The notes below the pieces were generated by a model. That model saw nothing but the letters and a program-made list of their open reading frames with translations, was not told where the DNA came from and did not search any database. Made by a program: the position numbers and the translations under genes. Of a stretch of DNA of 64,000 nt, positions 44,627-56,168 are shown piece after piece. This stretch comes from Cylicocyclus nassatus (taxonomy: Eukaryota > Nematoda > Chromadorea > Rhabditida > Strongylidae): NCBI GenBank assembly GCA_958299035.1, contig CATQJL010000112.1, positions 9,586,880-9,650,879 on the forward strand, in the 5' to 3' direction. Each line of letters begins with the position of its first letter. The stretch's first letter is position 1.

Positions 44627-44817
44627 TTGGTCTGCGTCTCAAACCTACCACGTGTGGCTAACATGTTGGCAACGTTGGCAGCAACACGTTGGCAACATGC
44701 AGCAACATGCTGGCGTGGCCAAAATGTTCTGCCAACATGTTGGGGCATGTTGCAAACATGTTGTTGCCACGTTGCCAACATGTTAGCCACACGTGGCAGG
44801 TCTGAGACGCAGACCAA
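44627..44817. mobile_element. 191-bp palindromic element
   Basis: TTGGTCTGCGTCTCAAACC and complement at the ends, then ACCACGTGTGGCTAACATG arms of nearly 60 bp. The middle repeats ACATG(T/C)TGGC in both orientations many times. Confidence 0.8.
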
Positions 44818-44895
44818 AAGTAGAGACGATAAGTAGATTTCAAAAAGTTCCCATTATCGGGTGGAGGGTTCCCCCCCCCTGGTCTGCCATATATA

Positions 44896-46913
44896 CAGTG
44901 ACCGCCAAATAGTTGCGAACAAGCCGCTTTCCTTTTTCATCGCTCATTTTTGGATGGAAGAAAGGTGAAAAAATAATCGGGTTGCATGAGATGATAGAGC
45001 TCTTCAAGAGCTATAATCCCCACATTGCGCTTTCTAGAAAATGTGTATTATAAAAGTTTTAAAAATCTGTTTCTAAAAAAAGGTCCGAAAATGGCTGCGT
45101 CACAATGTCGCGGACAATAATTCTTCGAACGCGAAAATTTTTCATTGGGTCTTTGTTTGGAGCAATACAGAATTTTTCCTGAAAGATAAGCATACTCTAT
45201 TATAGAGCTCATCGAGGACAGTAGTCAGCAGTGGCGTACCGAGGGGGGGGGGGGCGGGGGTGGGGCGCCCCCCCCCCCCCCCGAGAATGGGTCGCGAAGT
45301 TTTCGAAAGTTACTTATAAGGGTTATAAAAATGTGCAAATGACTTGTTTATACTTGTAAACAATTAAAATAATTCTTAAAAATTTTTAAAAATTCAAATT
45401 AGCCTTGTAAAAAAATTTTTTTCGGGGGCGTGGCTGACGCCACGCACACTTTCTCCGGATTTTAGGGGTTGGGGACCCCCAAAAATTTTGGGAAGCACCC
45501 CTAAAATTTTTTCGGAGTGCGTGGCTAACGCCACGCACCTTCATTCGAAAAAATTTTTCGTCGCCCCCCCCCCCCCCGAGCGGAAATCCTGGGTACACCA
45601 CTGGTAGTCAGGTAGTGGTTGCTTTCAAAAAGCCCAAGCTTGAATTTTATTTTGCTTTTTTTCAAAAAATTGACCTCTAATTACTTTTTTCAAGCTAACT
45701 TTTTTCAAAAACCTATTCAAAACATCCTAACAAAGCTCTTCGGATAGATGCTTTTTGCCATTCTCTATGCATCGGACTTGTGCTGACAAGTTTCTTTGCA
45801 TTGGCTTTTGAGAGTGCGTGCAAATGACCTTATCTGCACCTCACACTGACTCCGCTTTGCAGGCTTGTAGCTCGGCTTCTCAATGTACGAGCCTGCAAGT
45901 AGGCTCATTCGAAAGAGCGTGATTTCGCCGACACGATATTATGCAAATGATTTGAGTGTGGGAAGTCTCGAAGATTTCACGGATGGGGTAAAAAAGCGCA
46001 GCTTCAGTGGTAATAAGCTAAGGAATTTCAGCTAAAGTTGAACAGAGCTCCTTTTGCTACTAGTTCCATCCTAGAAGTCTGAAACTGTCAATTGTTCTGT
46101 AATAGATCTATTTATTTCGAAGCTCTAGGACTATTCTGATGTTGATAAGAGCTTTCACTCCAGGCACCTTTAAGCTGCTCTTTTTCACCCAGACCGTAAA
46201 ACCTTCGGGACTTCCCAAACCCAAATCTTATGCATACCATCGTGTCGAGGAAGTCACGCTCTTTTGAATGAGCCTACTTGCACTCTCGTAAAATGACTGC
46301 TGGCTGAGCTACAAGCCTGCAAAGCGGTGGCATGTCAGTGGTGAGCTGCAGATGGGGCCATGTGCACGCACTGTCAAGAGTCATTTTCAGCAAAAAACTC
46401 ACCAGTACACGTCGATGCATAGAATGGCAAAGAGCATCATTTCATCTGAACAGCTTTGTCCGAACGTTTGAATAGGTTTCCTGTGAAGAAATTTGCTTTG
46501 AAAACGATAATTAAAGTTGTTGTTCAAAAAAAAAAACAAAATAAACTTAAGCTTGGATTTTTTTTTGGAAGTAACCACTACCTGGCTACTGTCCTCGATG
46601 AGCTCTATGATAGAGTATGCTTATCTGTCAGGAAAAATTCTGTTTTTGCTCCAAACAAAGACCTAAAGAAAAATTGTCGCGTTCGAAGAATTATTGTCCG
46701 CGACATTGTGACGCAGCCATTTCCGGACCTTTTTTTTAGAAAAGTCTTTTCAAACTTTTATAATATTTTCCAGAAAGCGCAATGTATGGGTTGTAGCTCC
46801 TGAAGAGCTCTATCACCCTATGCAATCCATTCATTTCTTCATCTTTGTTTTCCATCCGAAAATGAGCGATGAAAAAAGGAAGGGGCTTGTCCGCAACTTT
46901 TTGGCGGTCACTG
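44896..46913. mobile_element. 2-kb palindromic Tc1/mariner-type element
   Basis: It starts CAGTGACCGCCAAATAGTTG and ends with the complement (CAACTTTTTGGCGGTCACTG), each side next to TA. The CAGTG start and TA target are those of the Tc1/mariner group. The arms pair from both ends to about 46020 and 46170, roughly 750 bp per arm once the inserted hAT-like MITE in the left arm is removed. No transposase was seen; frames here are arm shadows. Confidence 0.85.
45229..45603. mobile_element. hAT-like MITE with an 8-bp target duplication
   Basis: 375 bp with ends CAGTGGCGTACC and GGTACACCACTG, flanked by GTAGTCAG on both sides (45221-45228, 45604-45611). The other arm of the host palindrome has the site once (near 46585, read on the other strand), proving insertion. 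The 8-bp duplication and CAGTGG(C/T)G ends match the hAT superfamily. It holds poly-G and poly-C runs near its ends and GGCGTGGCTGACGCCACGC hairpins. Confidence 0.85.
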
Positions 46914-47059
46914 TATGTATGCATCTATGGCCCATGAAGTAATTTCACCCAAGGCTTAAAGTAATGCGATACATAGGCTCAACTTTCCAAAATAAGTCCT
47001 CGAATACGCGGAAATTGGAGGGTATAGGGCATACCAACCACCACCCGGTGTACGTTTAA

Positions 47060-47343
47060 GGGCCTGCGTGATCGCGAGAGTCGGACGCGCGTTGCGTTCG
47101 CCATTGCGCCGCGCACGTCCGATGTCCTTCCCACGGCTCAAGTAGGTGCCAGACTTACCCTGTTCAACAGGTTCATTCGGTTCACCCCTCTGCTATTGGT
47201 CATTGCATTGATTTGACCAATAACGAGTGAGTGAGCCGGACGAAACGGTTAAACAGGATAATCTGGCACTTGCCTCAGTGACATTGAACGTGCGCGGCGC
47301 AATGGCCTTACGCACGTCCGACTCTCGCAATCATGCAGAGCCC
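47060..47343. mobile_element. Foldback element hosting a second small TIR element
   Basis: Outer arms: GGGCCTGCGTGATCGCGAGA at the left, GAGCCC end at the right, pairing over about 65 bp (GAGAGTCGGACG, CCATTGCGCCGCGCACGT). The loop is filled by the inner element at 47139-47279. Confidence 0.8.
47139..47279. mobile_element. 141-bp TIR element nested in a foldback
   Basis: AAGTAGGTGCCAGACTTACC pairs with GGATAATCTGGCACTTGCC; the ends continue with CCTGTT(C/T)AAC(A/C)GGTT. A second copy, split by a Harbinger-like MITE, is at 42988-43835. TIR starts resemble each other but no target duplication was fixed. Confidence 0.75.
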
Positions 47344-47712
47344 TATACTCACGGATGAGGCCGGGCGCGCGGTGCGTGCGAAGGAGATCGCATTCGAGGG
47401 TGAAAGCTATCTTGTTCCTAGAGCCAGACGTTGATTCATCCCGTGTTTATCTTTTGTTCTCTTGTAGTCATTTGATCCCGCGCTTGTATCGATTTTTAAA
47501 CATTTCAGATGGTGGCGCTGTTCGAATAAAGACTGTTAAAGCAGGGACGGTGAAGCGCATATTTTGCTTATGCTTAGCGGAAGGTTGTCACACATTTCGA
47601 GTTGAGGAGACTTGAGCACGCTTTGCACAATGATGAGAAAATGTTGCTTATTTTTTCCCCATTCGGTTGGTTTACTGCTAGAGATGAGGAGAAACATGTT
47701 CAAGTTTGTTAA

Positions 47713-48118
47713 AGGCAGTGGCTCGGCAAATCTCAACCTAGTCAAATTTGCGCTCACCTGGGGTTTTTCAATACGCTGATCACGAAAATCCACTTTTGAG
47801 AGCTTGAAAACGGCGAAAATAAGCGTTTTTTAATGCCCTTCCCTTTGAAATTGGACGAGTGGAGCAAGGTCGGTGACGCTAAATCGTTGCAGGACCCAAC
47901 GGTTATAGCGTTGTGGCGGGTGGCCTCCAATGGTGAGGAGGAAATTGCCAACTCGTCCAAATGCGTGTAAGATTGGCCTGGGGGTGTAAGTTTGAGAGCG
48001 ATTTTCTCGGCAGGGAAAGCATGCTGTGCAACCGGGATTGCACTGTCTTCATACTTGAGCGATAAGAAACCTACCGCGTTAAAATCTTGGGTTGTTGAAT
48101 TTTGCCGATCCACTGCCT
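47713..48118. mobile_element. TTAA-flanked MITE, copy 4
   Basis: 406 bp with TTAA on both sides and ends AGGCAGTGG(C/A)TCGGCAA. Only the outer part pairs well. Same family as copies 1 to 3. Confidence 0.75.
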
Positions 48119-48586
48119 TTAAACAACGTGTGCGACGTTTTCAAGTCTCATTATCTTAGAATGCGATATAATTGAAATGTCAAATTCAAGTCACAGTCAC
48201 ATAAAGCCGCATTACCTTCTCCACTGCCGATTTGAAAGGAAAGCAAGGTGCTCATGCTGCTCATATCGCGTAAATGAAAAACAAGATATTCCAACGTGCA
48301 GCTCGGTATGAGAGAAGTTAGAGATGTACGCAGTAGAAGCTTTCATACAAATCAGCGCTTTTGCAGCCTTGTCCCCTGGGTACCCACGACCGACGGTGGT
48401 TGATATGCCCTATATGTGGCAGGCCAGTATTGCAGTAGTTAGCGAAAACCCATAGATTTTTTGAAAAAAAAATTGGTACTGCTATCTCGGAAGAGCTAAT
48501 GCTGAGATCGTATGTGTCGTACTGGACGACGACAGAAGAGCGGGACGGGATGTTTCCTAGAAAAACAACAAAGGCAAAAACAAGTT

Positions 48587-48850
48587 TTAGTAGTTATGAA
48601 AACCCTTAACTTGCGGTAGATCGACCTGCGCTATTCTACGTTTAAAGGCAATTGGATTTTTCAGATGACAGCTCACTATCCGGTAATCTGAGCCATCTAG
48701 GTGTTCTGTAAAATAGGGTATTGAAAGTTCATAAAAAACGTTTCCTAAAAATACTTGGACAGTGAATATTGAACCCGCTCGTCCTACTGCTAATCCTAAA
48801 AATCCAGTATTTACTTGCGCTGAGTCTAATTTCTTTACGAAGAAGACGAA
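48587..48850 (-). CDS. Unidentified coding segment
   Basis: 88 open codons ending at 48587: KKLDSAQVNTGFLGLAVGRA, IFTVQVFLGNVFYELSIPYF, DGSDYRIVSCHLKNPI. Protein-like throughout. The start is unclear (TTG, or an exon after an AG near 48840). It could be a host exon or part of the retroelement remains to the right. Confidence 0.35.
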   Translation of the reverse strand, partial: FVFFVKKLDSAQVNTGFLGLAVGRAGSIFTVQVFLGNVFYELSIPYFTEHLDGSDYRIVSCHLKNPIAFKRRIAQVDLPQVKGFHNY

Positions 48851-48959
48851 AAGCAAATATATGATCTAGATATGTACGTCTAAGTTCCAAACTCAATTTG
48901 TCCGAAAAGAAGAAAGAAGAGGACAAGAATTCGACACTGTGAAGGGCAATGTAGGAAAT

Positions 48960-49560
48960 GAGGTTTTCTGTAACACTACAGAAAATGTTGAGAAACATCC
49001 TTTTTGTCATATTCGAAATTTCGCTTCATCGTGGAACATGGATTAGTCAACGGTCTACTAGTCATTTTAAGGAATTCTGCATATGCTAGGTTGATGCTGT
49101 TATGTTATACTTATCGAGAAATAACTCACGAATAGGAGAGAGTTGTATAGTGTCTGCTGTACGGTATATAAGCTCGATGAATATTGCAAATTGCCTTTCG
49201 CCCTCGCCCATGCAATAAACGTCATTAGCTCATTTTCCTCGTGTAAACATCGTTAGCTCATTTTCCTCGTGCGGAGTTTCTGTAACGCTACAGAAAATGT
49301 TGAAAAACATTTTTTCTGTCACAATCCAAATTGCGCTTCACCGTGAAACATGGATTAGTCAACGGTCTACTAGTCATTTTAAGGAATTCTGCGTATGCTA
49401 TGTTGTTTGCTATGTTATGTTATAAAGAAATAGCTCACTAATAGAACAGAGTTGTATGGCATATAGTCTCGGTGAATATCGTTACTTTGCCTTTTGCCTT
49501 TCGCCCATGCAATGAAACTCAGTCTTCCGTTGCCTTCGCGGTCAATCAGAGTTTTCCAAT
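48960..49560. repeat. Tandem duplication of an LTR-like unit
   Basis: Two copies of about 310 bp, starting TGTAACACTACAGAAAATG (48969) and TGTAACGCTACAGAAAATG (49281). Shared blocks: ATGGATTAGTCAACGGTCTA and CATTTTAAGGAATTCTGC. The first contains GGTATATAAGC and CAATAAACG; the second ends near CCAATAAAG (49557). A TGT start, a TATA box and a poly(A) signal in order resemble LTRs sitting head to tail. Confidence 0.6.
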
Positions 49561-49959
49561 AAAGATGATAGTGCTGTGATACCGTACTTTACGAAGCTAC
49601 TTGGCAGCAATTGTGTTCTAGTTCAGGGACGCGTTTTCCTCCATATCAGCGGTCCTTTCTGGTCGGCAGGGCGGCTCGGGTCCCGCCCCTCCTCCTTTCC
49701 AGAGGTTCCGCCAAGGACAAGGCCGTTTCAACTTGCACATGCACTCCGCATTTCGAGGCCGCCCCCAGAATACGTGCTTCAGCAGCCACATATACACACT
49801 ATCCCCGCGACTGTCGCGAGGAGCGAAAAGCCTAATAGTGAGTTTTGATATCCATAACTGTCTGGTACTTTGGAAAAGTTTAAGGCCTTCCCCGTTCTTA
49901 AGAGTCCTGCTTCAAGAAGGCCACTCCCGAATCCCTCGCTGAGTCTGCATTAGGATTTA

Positions 49960-52710
49960 TCAAAGACAACTGTAGGTCGGATTTGCGTGAAGTCTTCGTG
50001 GACTCAGAGATAGGAAGTCTGCTTGGTATTACTAGGGCAGTGGTTAGGGTCGCTGAGGAGAAAGAAATTTGAGATCTCCTGTGTGGCTGCAGGGAAAAGT
50101 TGAGACTCAAACTGCTATCAAACCTTAACACCGTGGTAAAGAGTAGCGTGAAATTGAAGATGTCGCAAAAGTAGTTCCTTTTACTGCCACATGACGGATT
50201 TATGGCATCATTCGATTTGAATCGGGATATTACCACGTAAAAATTCACGAGCATTCTCGCAAGCACTTTGGGTTCTTTTGGAAAGGTGGTTTTTACGAAA
50301 TTGTAGTACATTCATTTGGGTTGCCTCCGCCCTCCCCCCCCCCCCTTTCATGATTTTTACTAATACGATGGGACCAAGGAAGAGTAACAGGTCAGACAAG
50401 TCTCCCGAAAACGACCCCTCCCCCTCCCTTGAAGACCTCAAACGACCCTCTTCTTCCACCTCTTCACCTCTTCTGGAGGACATCATCCTTTTCCAGCGAC
50501 GTTTGAATTTCTGAAGTTCGTACGCCCAATTTTGTGTGACTGCACTTTACAATCACACGTGATTTGACGGCTGATATTGATCTGAATGGGCCTATTGAAA
50601 GGACTATAATTTCCCCCGGGAGTGAGGCGTTCGGCTCCAAATTTTCACTGTAGCAAGAAGAAGCTATGCGCTCAATACTTATGCCAGGAGGGCAACGATT
50701 TCTGGATTCTGAAGACATGTTAAGGGGGTCAGGCGCAAGGCTACAAAAGCTCAGACCGCCTGACCTTTTGAGGGGTTGCGCCTGACCCGATTAACAATAT
50801 CACCAAAGAAGTCTTTCCACCCTCATTTTATGCAGTTCGCTAGAACAAACCTCGAAGATTCTATAGTAGGTGTTTGAGCTTACCTCGACTTGTTTCGGCT
50901 TTGTGGTGATCGATGGAGTTGAAGCACTCAAGGTGGAATACGCGGTGATTGAAATATTGGCAGCGCTTCTTGATCCCCTTTTTGAAAGCGATGTGAAGTA
51001 TAATTTCTACTATAAACTGCTAGGGAGCTGCACTTCGTTATGAGTACAAAGAAGCTGACTTCTTGCACTTCTATGACCAAGTTATTCATGTTTGAAGATC
51101 ACGCTTTTTCGACGTTGCGAAATACTAGGAAATGTGACAAGAAGTGGTTTGGTAGCTCGTAGAGGTTATTGAGCATGCTGATTACGGATATCATACCCCA
51201 ATTTACACGTAAAGCTTCTTTGATGACCTTGTATAAGGAAGAGATGGAGAATTGGATTTGGGCTGCGACTTTTATAGTGGAGTTAATCAGCACGCTGTTC
51301 ACGACACTTATTCCATCCGTGGTAGAATGGAATACCCACCGATACAAAGGTTTTCTTTTTCACCTTATATCGTATTATTTTCTCAATTTTGAACAAATTT
51401 GCATTTTGATTGCGACTCGCCCCTCAGTCTTATCCCCAATACGACCCCCAGGTCGGGCGCGCCTGACCCCACGCAAAACCCTGGATGGGACCCATGTTAG
51501 GGTTAGAGGCGAGCAAGTGGGATTGATATAGTGTTGCATGTGGTTGACGGGCTTATATGGTCCGATTCCGCACACAGGTGCGAGGAGGCAGTGAGAATGT
51601 ATAAACGATTTTAGGTGTGCCGGCTTCTCGACAGCTGAGGAGAAGTGCTCTTGGATACTGGTCCGGAGACGGGTTTAGCTAGGCCATGACATTAATTTGA
51701 TAATTATGACCATGAATATGAGTAGTGAGAGGAGAAAAAGAGCCAGATAGTTGGCTGAAATGGAGCTCAAGATGAGAGGCCCGTCTTTAGGGATAGATCG
51801 AAGTGGCAAAGGCACATTATCTTCGATGCACTCAGTAAATCCTTCAAAGGTGAAAAGAAGTTGCGAAGCGGTGGCAGCTGAGGTGGCCGAGAAAGATCGA
51901 GCGGGTACGGCATTAACATTCAGGTGGCTACTCACGCAAGGGGAGAGCAGAGCAATTAAAGGTTGGTTGGAGTTTGAGTGCAGGTTTGAAGGGAACCCTA
52001 TCGCTGCGATTCTGGATTTATCTAATGCGCAGGATTTTTTCGCATGAGCTGAGTTCGGATTCGGAGCCATTTTGCATTTGAATCTAGAGAAAGAAGTTTC
52101 TGCTTCTGCCAACCTGCTGCCGGAATTGGTGGAAATGTCAAGTACGGCTAGAGAGCTCTGCGCCGTACTGTTTGGTCTAATGGCAAGAGCGTTCCGCTTG
52201 CATTTAGTGGATGAAGAAGCCATCCGGCATTGTGACAATCAAGCGGCTGTCGCTATTTTATGGAAAAGTATCACAAAGTTGCAATTGCAGAACATGGCCG
52301 AAGACATCTGGACAATTTGCGCGAGGCTCCATCTCACTGTGAAATTCTGCTGGGTGGCACGAGAATTCAACACGGAAACAGATTTAGCTTCGCGCGTCAT
52401 AGATTCTAAGGATTGGAGCGTCAGTGCGGTAAAGCACGCATTGCAACAGTTGTGGGCTCAGTGTACGTAGACCTTTCTGCCAGTGACCTTAACGAAAAGT
52501 GCGCCTTTTTCTTCTTAGGCAAACTTGTGCAGATGCGGTTGCGATTAACGCGTTTTTAGAAAAGCGGTCATCTGGTGGGAAAAAGAGTGCATGGTGGGTT
52601 CCGTCGCCCGAATGATATTGGTTAGGCTTATAGAAGGAGTGGCGGAATTTATGAACGACTGTCGCGCTTAGCCAGACGTGTGCCAATAAGATGCGTTAAC
52701 CGCACCGTTA
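49960..52710 (+). pseudogene. Degraded DIRS-like retrotransposon: reverse transcriptase and RNase H remains
   Basis: RT relic (50210-50364): IRFESGYYHVKIHEHSRKHF, GFFWKGGFYEIVVHSFGLPP, the F..GYYH....H..+.FGF.W.G.FY....FGLP pattern of DIRS reverse transcriptases; the poly-C at 50335-50345 breaks the frame. RNase H (52048-52470): STARELCAVLFGL, HCDNQAAVAILWKS, WVAREFNTETDLASRV, DSKDWSVS, with the Glu and later Asp residues in place, while the first catalytic Asp region (AEFGFGAIL) is altered and preceded by a stop. A broken tail follows (about 52540-52700, AWWVPSP). The element is dead; the tyrosine recombinase was not identified. Confidence 0.6.
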
Positions 52711-53590
52711 GCTCCGCTTATCGCTGGAAAACGAGTTTCCTGCTCCACAGCTCTAGCACTGGTTAATGCCATGCTCACTGGTCCACTATAAGCAACTCCT
52801 GATAGTAAGTTTCAAGCTTGTTTAAAGCTAAGATAAAGCTTGGATATATACAAAATCTTTTATTTCTTTTTTTTTCGCATACAATGAGCTATTGTAATGT
52901 TGATGTGAAATTCAAGACTTTACACATTTGACTTATGAGGGACCGATTTTCTTCGTAGATATGTAGATGTCCAATTATGAATTGTGAAATCCGTCTAGAA
53001 CACCTCAGGCATAATTTTCTCAATGGCCTCACATCTTTAGACGAGGTCGCATGCAGTTTCGCTTAAAACACCAATCACTGTATTGATGACAGTAGTTTTT
53101 CAAAGTAAAGCAAAAGCAATTTTTGTCGAAGTAGATTTCAAGGAAATTCAGAGTAAATTCTTCCGAAGTTTCTAAAGAAAATGCTGTGGTATGGCCTGAA
53201 ACTTGCGAAAATCAAGTCTGTTCATTTCATTATCAATGAAGATTTCCACACTTGTTATGAACATTAGTTGCGCTTAAAGCAAAACTGCTTACTCGTAAAT
53301 CTCTAAACTTCGCTAAAATGCGAAAAGTATAATGATATAATAGTACCAGTGCTTCACCTCTGCTTCGCAGAAGTTCGCACTGGCATCGTGAAACGTGGTA
53401 AACTCACTTTCTGAGAGCTTGTCTCTCAATCATTGTTCGGTTTATTGCAACGTGAGCCGTAGTTAAAAATGAACCATACTCGCTATCTTAACCTCACATG
53501 ATGTTTAGTATCGTAAATCATTCCTCACTGTAATTTCGTAACGGACAAACTCCACACAACTTCAGATTAAGCCGCTTATTATAAGTCATG
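52710..53590. other. About 900 bp with no gene call
   Basis: AT-rich, no open frame with splice support and no inverted repeat of note. Confidence 0.4.
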
Positions 53591-53596
53591 ATAGTA

Positions 53597-54144
53597 TTAG
53601 GTTGGCTAAAAAATAAGTTCGTTTTGGCATACAAATTATCATAAAAAATTTTCTTGTGGGTTTCAATCTATGATTCTTTGTGGGAAAGTAGCTCGAAGCC
53701 TCCTCTATCACATATCAAATAACCAGGATTTTCTATCGTCAGTGAAGACAGTTATGCCTCAACATGGCAAAATTTCCAAAAGCTCAATCCTTTGACTTCC
53801 TGAGCTTCGTTTTCATGCTGTAATGGATGTAAAGAACAGCAGTTTGGTGTTTGGATACAGAGCAGTTTTCCCTATTTAGTGAACCACAAAAAGAACTATG
53901 ATCTGCCACTTTGAAAATGTTTCACTAAGAAAACCAAATTTTCTCATATTTGTGCACTATGAGAAAATGGGTGTTTCTCACTTCCTTGCGGATTTTTTTC
54001 CTTGGAAAATAAGTTTTACTCAAACGGAATATACGCTCCGATACCCAGTGAAGTGCTCTTTCCAGAGATGCCAAACATTGGACAAAAATCTGTCTACAGC
54101 ATTTGCAAGAGCTAAAAAGCGACCGAACTTATTAGCCAACCTAA
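53597..54144. mobile_element. Mariner-type MITE, 548 bp
   Basis: TTAGGTTGGCTAAAAAATAA at the left and the complement of CGAACTTATTAGCCAACCTAA at the right, flanked by TA on both sides. The TTAGGTTG start is typical of mariner ends. Interior frames are short; no DDD transposase remains. Confidence 0.8.
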
Positions 54145-54432
54145 TATAATGATAAAAGAGAAAATTGTGCTGGGTGAATCTTGCATTGATAACGATGTTT
54201 ATTCGACAACTTACTTTTTTACTGCATGCTTCAAAATGTATAATAGAACAGAACATTTGATACAGTGGTAAATGCAAATAGCGTGGATATATTTTTTTGA
54301 GCATTTGACGAGCTTTTCTTATAGTTCCAATAAATAAATTAATTGGAAGCATTCTGCAAGTAAGAAAGAACTGGTAAAGATAGAATTTTGCATTTTGATA
54401 TGCACCAAAAGAAGTAGCATAAGTGAAATTGT

Positions 54433-54505
54433 AACGGGGGTGGTCTAGTGGTAAGTCTTGGTAGAACCTGATCGATTGAGAAACACGGGTTTGAGTACAA
54501 GAATT
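54433..54505 (+). other. tRNA-like relic
   Basis: TGGTCTAGTGGTAAG resembles an A box and GGGTTTGAGTAC a decayed B box at the right distance. No acceptor stem can be formed, so it is a pseudogene or SINE head rather than a tRNA. Confidence 0.35.
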
Positions 54506-55760
54506 CATCCTTATGGCCAAAACTAACAACAACAAGAGCAGAACGCTATGCACAAGAACGGGGCTTCAACCCAACTTGCACGCTAGCCGCTCTTCGACGG
54601 CTATTTGCAACTCCCGCTAGCGCTCAGTTAGCGCTGTCGCTGGCTCCCACCCTCCCCCCCCCCCCCCATCCACCGATATTTATACCCCGCTGAGAAGTAG
54701 AATGGGCCTCTCCTTTCCCGCCAGTAATGATTGGTAAATCGGTGATCCGCGCCATCCAACAAAATACTATAGAGCCTACGAATACCTATGCTAACTAGCC
54801 AGGGGCGGAGCCTTCAGCGCACCGCGTACTGTACCCAGCTGGCGGCTGGCACATGCTATCGTTCATGAAGTCGCTCACCCTCTGCTTTTATAAAAGAATG
54901 CAAAAAGAATTTTTGGATTTTTTTGGCGTCCCCTGCTCAACCTTACACAAGCATAGACGTGTAAGTAGCGCATTTGATCGAAAAGAAGAGGCTCCTAGGA
55001 TGTCATGTGGCTGCCCTAGAGCACTGGGTGCGTAGCAAGTGTTACCCAGGCAGCCGCCTGGTGCCGCAGCCAGCCGCCAGAGCTGGCACCAACGCCGCGG
55101 CTGAGCTACCGTAAGCGCCCTCTCGTCGTCCGCAATCTCTCGCAGAGAGATTTTCGCAGCAGCCTCGCACCTTCTCGCACCTCATCGCGCTGAGGTGCGA
55201 GAATTCCCTCAGAGGTCGAGCTACTGCCACATATTATATATCGATCAACACAGCGGAAAATTTGTAGTTTATTAGTAATATACATTACAAAAAATATACA
55301 AAAACAAAAAAGTTAAATAAATAAAAAATCACAACTGAAAATCACAATCAAATTTACAATTTTACATCCGCACTGCTGTCAAATGGTTTTCTCTGTGACA
55401 AATTTCGACATTTTAATACAAAAATTATTTATAGAAACTGTTGGTATGTAATTTCCTGTCTCGTATTCTTCTCTAAAGCTGCGCATCGCATCAATAATTT
55501 TATTTCGGCGCAACACATCCTTCTTTCGTAATGGCTTCACGCTTCGAGGGTGCTGAAATTTTTCAAATGCTTAGGACTACAAAATACCAAAGAAAAAATT
55601 TGAGCAACCTCCAAGACATGGAGAAGAGTGCCTAGCGCAACAACTGATATTCTCTGTAAGCACTCGAGAAGCTGCTCGAAAGGAGGGTGCGCTCTTCTCC
55701 CCAAAAAACCGCGCAATTTCCTAAAAATTAATGTACTGGAATTTCAGGAAATCGAAAAAG

Positions 55761-55946
55761 AAATCAAATATACTTATGGAACGCTTCGGCCGCGTTTGTA
55801 GTCCTGGGCTCCTCTATGTTAAACTTGCACCAGATGTCCTGGTAAACACCCTCTAACCATGTTTCGCGCAGATATTCTAGGAACTTTTTACATGGTTCGT
55901 AAGAAGGGTGCCTACTGTTGACCGGAGGGTACAACAGCCCTGACAT
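55761..55946 (-). pseudogene. MULE transposase C-terminal fragment
   Basis: The frame reads NSRHPSYEPCKKFLEYLRET, then WLEGVYQDIWCKF and PRTTNAAEAFHKYI before a stop. F..Y....W......iW......R(T)TN..E..H is the conserved C-terminal signature of Mutator-like transposases. Upstream on the minus strand the frame is broken, and the catalytic DDE part was not found. Confidence 0.65.
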
Positions 55947-56145
55947 CTCGAATCTTAGCTGCTCAGCATCATTTTATCTTTTATACCTCCATGTGGCACA
56001 GTTTTTTAATATCTGACCTAGTTGGTATTAGAAGTCTTCTGCCCCAAAGGTCACAACGAATTGTGCCAAAAAACCATTCAAAAATCTATTATATATTTTT
56101 TATAAACTTACTCCACGATATTATGCTTTCAATTTAATTTTGTAA

Positions 56146-56168
56146 CTAGCGACCCTACGGGTCGCTAG
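56146..56168. other. Perfect 10-bp hairpin
   Basis: CTAGCGACCC, a 3-nt loop, and GGGTCGCTAG. It lies inside the MULE, followed by TATATATAAGGGCT. No terminator role is claimed in a eukaryote. Confidence 0.6.

Noticed and set aside
51675..52238. 187-codon minus-strand frame
   Set aside because: It is antisense to the RNase H region (STAREL, CDNQAAV) of the DIRS-like relic, which carries the recognisable motifs on the plus strand.
54020..54553. 177-codon minus-strand frame, one of the longest in the window
   Set aside because: It runs through the right end of the 53597-54144 mariner MITE and a tRNA-like relic; composition is repeat-like and there are no splice signals or motif.
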